A stretch of 64,000 bases of DNA. It comes from Ancistrus triradiatus. Its lineage: Eukaryota > Chordata > Actinopteri > Siluriformes > Loricariidae. Numbering within the stretch: position 1 is the first letter of the stretch; every line of letters begins with the position of its first letter. The position numbers and the translations under genes are program-made. The DNA is taken from NCBI GenBank assembly GCA_025084515.1, contig JAJAGP010000220.1, positions 172,820 to 236,819 on the forward strand, in the 5' to 3' direction. Shown piece after piece: positions 57,186 through 64,000 of the stretch. The notes under the pieces were generated by a model, which saw only the letters and a list, made by a program, of their open reading frames with translations, was not told the origin of the DNA and made no database searches.

Positions 57186-60100
57186 CTGAAACGAGACAGA
57201 CAACGATTAAGACCAGGGTTACTTTATGTGAAACTGTGGACTGTGGTAGCCTAGCGGTTAAGGTACTGGACTATGGACCAAAAGGTCCAGGGTTCAAATC
57301 CCACCTCTGCCAAGCTGCCACTGTTGGCTCCTTGACCATAATGGTCATCTTCACAACAGACACATGGGTTACATCAACACAAGTCACGGGCCAATTTAGC
57401 GGGACCAATAAACCTAATGCATGTCTTTGGACTGTTGGGGGAAACTGGAGCACCCGGAGTAACCCAGGCAGACACGGGGAGAACGTGCAAACTCCACACA
57501 GGCGGAGTCCGGGGTCAGGACCGAACTGGGGATCTTGGAGCCAACCGAGGTCTTAATTATAATGGGAAATAAAAATGTCTTTCAACCCGACGCTGCAGCC
57601 ATAAACAGCCAACAAGCACGATCACCTCACAAACCAAATAAATGCTGCAATCCACGAGCAGAGGTGGGAGTTTAATGGTGGAAGTCAGTCATTTATGAGT
57701 GCAAGTAACTACCTTACCAGTCGGGTGCTTGCTTTCTCATTAGCCTGGACTAGACACTGGCTATATTTCACAAGTAAACACATTATCATCAACTGTTTAA
57801 GTTTTAATAGTCACTAACTAATCTTTTGTACTCATATGTACACGAAAATGGTATCCGTCATCTTTGCCGAGTGCATTGTGGTACGTTAGTCCATAACTAG
57901 TATACATCGGTTGTCCACTATATTTACTGTGCATTATGTACACAAAGTAGTGCACTATATAGGGAATCGATTTGTCCACTGAGAATTCAGACAGCCCTAC
58001 AAAATGGCCGACACCCTACATAGTACACTAAATAGTAAATGGGGTGCAATTTCAGACACAGCCACTGTGTTGATGTGTTTAGACTGTTCTGTGCAAGTTA
58101 CTTGTCTGTGTGGATGACTTTCCGCTATTTATTTGTGACAAGTTATGCCATTCGTAAGTGTCCTATTGTAAGTAATACTCATTTTTCTAAAGTGGTTCAC
58201 ATTCACTCGTTGAGCCTCTGTTCCATCTGGCTGATCTTCCGTGTTGTTCCAATACTGTCTATCAATGCATTTTTGGCTTCTGACAATTCTTCTAAAAAAG
58301 AAAATGCGCCGGGATGCTGTGTAGATGGTAGCGTTCCACTCGTGTTTTCAGCGGTGTATCGGACACACTTACGTATCGTTTGTACGCAGGGTTTTGGTAA
58401 AAATACCCTTTATATTTACATTACAGTAGCCTAAAAAGACCTACAACCGGTTTGAGAGAACGTAATGTGGCCATTACGTGACACACATGAGTGTGCAAGT
58501 GAGTCTGCAAGTCTCACCTGACACAGGCTGAAGGTGGAAATGCTATTGTCGTCATATAGAAGAACATTGATGGTGTCCAATGCCCAAGTGCTCTCCGCTA
58601 ACAGCCCAGATTTGAGAGACATCATGACTCTCCAGGCTTCTGGTGTTCCTGTATATAAACCCGAAAAATAGATGTCAGTTCATTAAGAGACAAAATAATC
58701 TCCTGGGGAAACGTTAAGGCGGATTAATGGTCTCGTACCGATATCTTTCATCGTGAGTCTTCGGCGAGGTTTGAGAATGGGCTGGGTTGCTTCCACAGAG
58801 CCTGGAGGAAAGGCTACGTCTCTCCTTATTAACGGAGACTGCACCGATGACGAGGCTATGTGCGACGCTGGGACTGGGGGTCCAGCTTTCTGAATCTTCA
58901 TCCCAGCATGCATGTAGGGGGACTTGCTAGGGGACGTCCTGTTCTCCATTGGCCTCGGCATGGGCGTCGGACTGGACACCTGGGGAATGTGATTTTGCGA
59001 GGACTGATAGTTGGACTGCAGTGTTCTAGACATGGGTGGGCCGGAGCCAGCAGGTCCATAGGGCTGCTGCCGCTGATTAACGTGTCCAGGCCAGGGCCCT
59101 TCATGATTTATTCTCTGGTCTGAAGGCAACATGTCTTCAGAACGGTTCATGCCATGGTAGCCTGGCCCTTGAGCGGGAACTCCAGGAGGGCCTTGTCGGT
59201 TAGGATAGCTGGGATAGTCGTTTCTGCCCTGCCACATGGGACCCTGGGGCCCATCGGGGACAGACGGCATCGGGCTACCCATGATCTGCGGCGGCATGGA
59301 GGACTGGGAGTTGGAGCCTCCAGCGTTGGGCCCTCTGTCCCGGCCAAAAGCGAAGGGGAACTGACTTTGTGGGCCGGGTGGACGGCGGTCTGAGCCAGGG
59401 AAGGTGTTGTACTGGTTGTACATATCAGGTTGGGACTGGGGTCCACTCGAGGGCTGAGGGCCCTGTTGTTGTTGTCCACTGAACGGATATATTTCCCCTT
59501 CGTGCCGCTTCGCCGGGGGACCATAACTTCCTTCTACAGGCCTCTTTTGTGAATAATTCTGCAGGGTAAATAAATCGTGTCAAGGACTTGACAAACATTC
59601 ACTTGTACCCCATCGACAAACCTAAATCATACTTTAGGTCATTCCTCATTACAGATGACACATAAAACTGATCCAAGAGCTGAACTGTTCTATACAAACC
59701 GGCTGCTGCTGTGGGAAGATTCCTGGCTGCTGATTTGGGTATGGACCACCAGGGGGAGCATTTTGAGCAGGATACTGATTACCATAGGACTCATGCCTAC
59801 AACAATATAGATTAAGGCAAAAATTAAAGCTCCAGTAACTAAAAACTTTGAGCTTTACATTTGTAATAGGTATAACCCCAGAAGTCCGTAAACTATATGA
59901 ACCTTTGCTGCTGTGGAGGCCGGTTTGGTGAATACATCCCTGTTTCGGCACCAGAAGGCATCATGTTTGGCTGTGGGGCTCCAGGACCCATGCCTCCATC
60001 TGGACCCATTCCTGGTTCTTGTCTGTAAGGAGACGCATTCATTCAGTACTCAGTAAAACAATAAACAACATTAATAAATAAATAATTCAGTACAGTACAT

Positions 60101-62086
60101 ACAAGGCTATATTCATTTGGTAACCAGTAGCTCAAAAACTTTTCTGGTATTAATAATGATAGTTAGATGATACTTTGGCAGTGTAATATTGGATTATTTT
60201 CCTCAATAAATAAATGCCCAAGTATAATATTTTTTATTTGTTCAACAGGGTTCTCTTTATCTACTTTTAGGACTTGTGTGGAAAATCTGATGATGGTTTA
60301 GGTCATATTTATGCAGAAATATAGAAAATTCTAAAGGGTTCACAAACTTTAAAGCACCACTGTAGCTGGCGCCGTTCTATTAATAAAGGTTTTAAAACAT
60401 GTGCACACAGAATCAGCTGTCAAGTAATACAGAATAGATGTACCTTCTATCAAACCCTTGTCCATATGGTCCATACTGCTGTCTCTGACCCATCTGCATA
60501 TTAGCCATTGGTCCTGCAGGGCCTCTGTTATATTGTTCACCCATTGCATTATTGGGGCCTTGTCCAGGACTCATGAACTGCTCACCGGCTATAATAAAGC
60601 AGATGCATATGGAATTAGCAATAATCAAACAAGTTTTAGACGCAAACGTGTTACGTAGTTATCATGCTTAAGTTGGTTGGTACAGAAACACGCTGCGATT
60701 TGCAATTATGTGCAGCCTAATAATTTGTTAATAAAATCCAAGTAATTGTGGGGCTCAAGGACCCCGCAGTAGATGTGGGATCTGAACCCTGGCTCTTTAG
60801 GTCCACAGTCCAGTAAGTGCTGCCATCCCATTCACCTAGGCATCCTCTACATATTAATCTTCTCAATCCTCTAAATTAGTGACAGTAAATATAATGTATA
60901 TGGCTTCTAATTTAAGAACATGTGATCATGAGGAAATGTTTGAGAGAGAAATTAAGAGCTTTTTTGCAGTTAAGTACTGCCACCAAAGCTGTGCTCATAA
61001 AATATAAATAAAATGTTATTAACATCTAGGCATCTAAAGTCTAATAACATCACATTTATATTATCATACTAATCATACTCACTGTATCAACTACAGTCTG
61101 TTATATTCTCACCTTTCCTCATACCGCCAAAAGGATCCTTAGGCTCGTACGGAGCCATGCGACCCATTATATCCGGTGGTCCACCCATGCCAGGCTGGTA
61201 GCTGGAGTTGGGAGTCATCGTGTTCCGTCTAGCAAAGGCAGGGTCCCCTCCATCAGCAAAGGGGTCTTGAACGTTCACACTGCTACTGTTTAAAGGTTAA
61301 ATATCAGCTTAAAATACAATCTCTATTCTTAATCCTAATTCTAAATCCCAAACAGAAAGCCTTATGCTCAGTTTCAACCAAGGATGCACGTCTTCCAAAT
61401 GAATTCAGACAGAACTGTAACTTTTGACATACCGTACACCAGGCATAGAAGGCATCTGGCTGTGGGGCGTTGAAGCAGGCGTGGGGGGCTTCAGGTCTCC
61501 GCCTTCAGCCATGGAACTACTCGTCGACTGGGGAGTCTGAGGACCTTGTAAAGATCCAGACCCGGCTGAAGAAAGACACAAACCAATTCAAAATATAATG
61601 TATAACTCAAGATGTGTGAGGGAAATGAATCCTGATTAAGATGGACTGTAAGACTTTACAGTCTCAAATTGAATGGACATGGTTGGCAACAATACTTAGG
61701 ATGGCTGTGGCATTTAAACGATGCCCAATTGGTATCAAGGTGCCCAAAGTGTTCCAAGAAACCTGAGCCGTAGATACGAGGCAGGATGGATCCATGCTTT
61801 CATGTTGTTTATGCCAAATCTACAACCTGCTGGCCCAGCCACATTAATTAAATGAAGGGTTTTTACAGTGCGTGCACTGACCTGGAGAAGGTGGTTGGAC
61901 CTTTGCCTGGTTCTTTTTGGGGTCATTGTTGAAAATGTCAGGCGGCGGGTCCTCGCCACGCTCAATCTTGCATTCGAAGGCGTACAGACACTGGATGTAC
62001 TGCTTCTTCAGTGAGCTAGCTGCACTACTGGAGGTGCCGACATTTAGGTTCGTAGCCAGCTCCCTCCACTTCTTGTTCTTATTCAC
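55290..62086 (-). CDS. arid1a: arid1a, BAF chromatin remodelling subunit (3' part of gene)
   Basis: Nine exons in frame: 61882-62086, 61433-61565, 61113-61285, 60444-60588, 59903-60022, 59700-59796, 58739-59558, 58518-58648, 55290-57185; 3720 nt, 1239 residues plus stop. ARID1A (BAF250a) is the DNA-binding core subunit of the canonical BAF (SWI/SNF) nucleosome remodelling complex in the nucleus. Residues 1-50 are the C-terminal half of the ARID domain (NKNKKWRELATNLNVGTSSS). 70-560 is a Pro/Gln/Gly-rich disordered linker; 565-608 holds TPEAWRVMMSLKSGLLAEST; an acidic patch (about 640-665) follows; the last ~320 residues are the BAF250_C helical-repeat domain, with an LXXLL (LDGLL). The ending ILFLIGQS and RRAARALHALAKVEENHSEF distinguish ARID1A from ARID1B. 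The 5' exons lie right of the window. Whether this is fish copy a or b cannot be told. Confidence 0.97.
57240..57338 (+). repeat. tRNA-derived SINE, head half, in arid1a intron
   Basis: Head CTGTGGTAGCCTAGCGGTTA through CAAGCTGCCACTGTTGG; starts 55 bp from the last exon's acceptor. Confidence 0.85.
57390..57545 (-). repeat. interspersed repeat R2, minus-strand copy
   Basis: CCAATTTAGCGGGACC, TAATGCATGTCTTTGGACTG, GAACGTGCAAACTCCACACA and AGGACCGAACTGGGGATCTT. Confidence 0.75.
57546..58517. other. arid1a intron remainder
   Basis: A 131-codon plus-strand ORF at 58039-58434 has no recognisable domain. 57850-58020 has GTGCACTATATAGGGAATCG-like repeat flavour. Confidence 0.4.
58518..58648 (-). 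CDS. arid1a: arid1a internal exon, second last
   Basis: Acceptor tatatacag|GA, encodes TPEAWRVMMSLKSGLLAEST then WALDTINVLLYDDNSISTFS, donor CAG|gtgaga. Confidence 0.97.
58739..59558 (-). CDS. arid1a: arid1a large linker exon
   Basis: 820 nt, acceptor accctgcag|AATTAT, donor ATCG|gtacga. Encodes the Pro/Gly/Gln-rich part with YGPPAKRHEGEIYPF, FPFAFGRDRG, IPQVSSPTPMPRPMENRTSP and RRRLTMKDIG. Confidence 0.96.
59700..59796 (-). CDS. arid1a: arid1a internal exon
   Basis: 97 nt, HESYGNQYPAQNAPPGGPYP then NQQPGIFPQQQP; donor CCG|gtttgt. Confidence 0.93.
59903..60022 (-). CDS. arid1a: arid1a internal exon
   Basis: 120 nt, QEPGMGPDGGMGPGAPQPNM then MYSPNRPPQQQR; donor AAAG|gttcat. Confidence 0.93.
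60182..60364 (+). mobile_element. Tc1 family B solo terminal fragment in arid1a intron
   Basis: Same sequence as the right terminal region of the copy at 24850-25032 (ATATTGGATTATTTTCCTCA to TAAAGCACCACTGTA), without coding part. Confidence 0.85.
60444..60588 (-). CDS. arid1a: arid1a internal exon
   Basis: 145 nt, GEQFMSPGQGPNNAMGEQYN to QQYGPYGQGFDRR; acceptor ttattatag, donor AGAAG|gtacat. Confidence 0.95.
60743..60836 (-). repeat. tRNA-derived SINE fragment in arid1a intron
   Basis: Diverged minus-strand copy with TCTGAACCCTGGCTCTTTAG and AAGTAATTGTGGGGCTCAAG. Confidence 0.6.
61113..61285 (-). CDS. arid1a: arid1a internal exon
   Basis: 173 nt, SSVNVQDPFADGGDPAFARR to MAPYEPKDPFGGMRKG; donor AAAG|gtgaga. 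Confidence 0.95.
61433..61565 (-). CDS. arid1a: arid1a internal exon
   Basis: 133 nt, GSGSLQGPQTPQSTSSSMAE then GGDLKPPTPASTPHSQMPSM; highly conserved with human ARID1A; donor TACG|gtatgt. Confidence 0.96.
61882..62086 (-). CDS. arid1a: arid1a exon with ARID domain C-terminal half
   Basis: 205 nt, acceptor gctttcag|GTGAAT, NKNKKWRELATNLNVGTSSS through SSLKKQYIQCLYAFECKIER to KVQPPSP; donor CCAG|gtcagt. First arid1a exon inside the window. Confidence 0.97.
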
Positions 62087-62324
62087 CTGAAAGCGACAAG
62101 AAGCCGGGCCGAATGGTCAGTACAAGACAAAAAACAATGTTTCTTCATTTGAGGACATTAGGTACTGTGACTTCATTCAAAATGTTAAAGCTTTGAAACA
62201 CATTGTAAAAACACACTACATATCTGTGTACTACAGTAACCAGAGTGACTCAACTCAATTAAGAATCATTGCCCAATATTGGGGAATAACAACAATAACA
62301 AGTAAATAAGGCATCTTCTACTGC

Positions 62325-62660
62325 AGTGTTAATTTTCATTTAGTTTTAGTCAGTCTTTTTACCAAAATGTAATTTTGTTTTAGTCATAATGTAGGTCAAA
62401 TGAATTGTTTTTAGTTTTAGTCGAGTAATTATTATAAGATTAGAGTCGACTAAACATACAGTAGATTCAGTTGACTAAAATATGACATGTAAAGGCTGAA
62501 ATACATAAATGCTTTAACATTTCCATTGAATTAAAGCGGTTATAACTCAATTTCCAACATAGATCTGCTTCAAACTGTGTGTGGACACTCATGAGCTATT
62601 GTGGAATAGAATTTAGTTTGAATAAATTCTATATTATGAGCTTTATTAAACATGTAAGAT
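62325..62660. mobile_element. DNA element (TTAATTTT...AGTCGACTA family)
   Basis: AGTGTTAATTTTCATTTAGT, AGAGTCGACTAAACATACAG and CAGTTGACTAAAATATGACA; inverted relative to the copy at 15.0-16.9 kb and also directly followed by a Tc1 A element. Confidence 0.55.
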
Positions 62661-62667
62661 CAGATAG

Positions 62668-63925
62668 TGGGGAAAAAATATTTAGTCAGTCAGTGATTGT
62701 CCTACTTAGAAAGGTGAGAGATGTCTGTAATTTTCATCATAGCTACACTTCAACTATGAGAGACAAAATGAGGAAAAAAAATCCAGGAAATCACATTGTA
62801 GGATTTTTTAAGAATTTAATTATAAATTATGGTGGAAAATAAGTATTTGGTCAGTAACAAAAGTTCAACAATACTTTGTAACATAACCTTTCTTGGAAAT
62901 GACAGAGGTCAAACGTTTCCTGTAAGTCTTCACCAGGTTGGCACACACTGTAGCTGGTATTTTGGCCCATTCCTCCATGCAGATCTCCTCTAGAGCAGTG
63001 ATGTTTTGGGGCAACACGGACTCTCAACTTCCTCGACATTTTCTATGGGGTTGAGGTCTGGAGACTGGCTAGGCCACTCCAGGACCTTGAAATGCTTTTT
63101 ATGGAGCCACTCCTTCGTTGCCCAAGGGTGTGTTTGGGATCATTGTCATGCTGGAAGACCCAGCCACGTTCCATCTTCAGTGCTCTCACCGATGGAAGGA
63201 GGTTTTGGCTTAAAATCTCACGATACATGGCCCCGTTCATTCTTCCTTTAATACGGATCAGTCGTCCTGTCCCCTCTGCAGAACAACAGCCCCAAAGCAT
63301 GATATTTCCACCCCCATGCTTCACAGTAGGTATGGTGTTCTTGGGATGCAACTCAGCATTCTTCTTCCTCCAAACACAACGAGTTGAGTTTTTACCAAAA
63401 AGTTCTATTTTGGTAGTGTATTACTGATGGTAGCCTTTGTTACTTTGGTCCCAGCTCTCTGCAGGTCATTCATCAGGTCCCTCCGTGTAGTTCTGGGATT
63501 TTTGCTCACCGTTCTCATGGTCATTTTGACCCCACGAGATGAGATCTTGCGTGGAGCCCCAGATCGAGGGAGATTATCAATGGTCTTGCATGTCTTCCAT
63601 TTTATTACAGTTGCTCCCACAGTTGATTTATTCACACCAACCTGCTTGCCTATTGTAGATTCATTCTTCCCAGCCTGGTGCAGGTCTACAATTTTCTTCC
63701 TGGTGTCCGTCAACAGCTCTTTGGTCTTGGGCATGGATGAGTTTGGAGTCTGACTGTTTGAGGCTGTGGACAGGTGTCTTTTATACAGATAAGGAGGTGA
63801 AGGACAGAACAGCTTCTTAAAGAAGAAGTTACAGGTCTGCGAGAGCCAGAAATCTTACTTGTTTGTGGCCGACCAAATACTTATTTTCCACCATGATTTA
63901 CAATTAAATTATTTAAAAATACTCC
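62668..63925 (-). mobile_element. Tc1 family A transposon, decayed, in arid1a intron
   Basis: Left terminal region AGTGGGGAAAAAATATTTAG at 62669; right end truncated near 63925. Transposase pieces on the minus strand: N-terminal helix-turn-helix at 63405-63734 (MPKTKELLTDTRKKIVDLHQ) and catalytic-region fragment at 63043-63351 (IPTVKHGGGNIMLWGCCSAE, then YREILSQNLLPS). Frames are broken between them. Same strand as arid1a. Confidence 0.9.
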
Positions 63926-64000
63926 TTAAAGATAGTATGAACAGTTTTCAGACAAAGTAAAATATATCAACATCGTGAACTGGAAACGTAATTAATCCCT

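Noticed and set aside
58039..58434. 131-codon plus-strand ORF in an arid1a intron
   Set aside because: No domain, no codon bias, ends in low-complexity sequence.

Overview
The window is nuclear DNA of a bony fish, probably an otophysan such as a catfish or a relative. The support is spliced vertebrate genes with canonical splice sites, many decayed Tc1/mariner transposons, tRNA-derived SINEs of a fish type (head GTGGTAGCCTAG, tail CTGGATAAGGGCGTCTGCT), and a human 1p36.11-like gene set. The species is inferred; no marker fixes it.

Three genes are supported, all on the minus strand. arid1a (55290-62086, continuing past the right edge) gives nine exons and 1239 codons, from the C-terminal half of the ARID DNA-binding domain to the stop codon. 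zdhhc18 (38856-48919) is complete: eight coding exons give a 394-residue DHHC palmitoyltransferase. tent5b (coding exon 1 at 1598-1756) runs off the left edge. Human 1p36.11 carries ARID1A, PIGV, ZDHHC18 and, further on, TENT5B; no PIGV-like sequence lies between arid1a and zdhhc18 here. The genes are neighbours by ancestry rather than by pathway: a BAF chromatin remodeller subunit, a membrane protein acyltransferase and a non-canonical poly(A) polymerase.

Layout: 1-1600 tent5b intron; 1.6-3.3 kb tent5b exon, upstream DNA and repeats; 3.3-33.5 kb gene-poor, with four families of Tc1-like remnants, SINEs, a TA and a GT microsatellite, and a striking CCAAT-box tandem array at 27.43-28.15 kb; 33.57-33.80 kb a candidate alternative last exon; 34-38.8 kb MITEs and a 620-bp palindromic element; 38.86-49 kb zdhhc18 with transposons in its introns; 49-54 kb its promoter and repeats; 54-64 kb arid1a with its 3' UTR.

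The most notable observations are a 199-bp U12-type AT-AC intron in zdhhc18, a two-part CCAAT array with a strict 30/25-bp alternation and an inverted left arm, a Tc1 insertion 23 bp from a zdhhc18 5' splice site, and an in-frame alternative C-terminus for zdhhc18. Exon borders were derived by eye from frame, splice consensus and remembered human protein sequences; nothing was searched.
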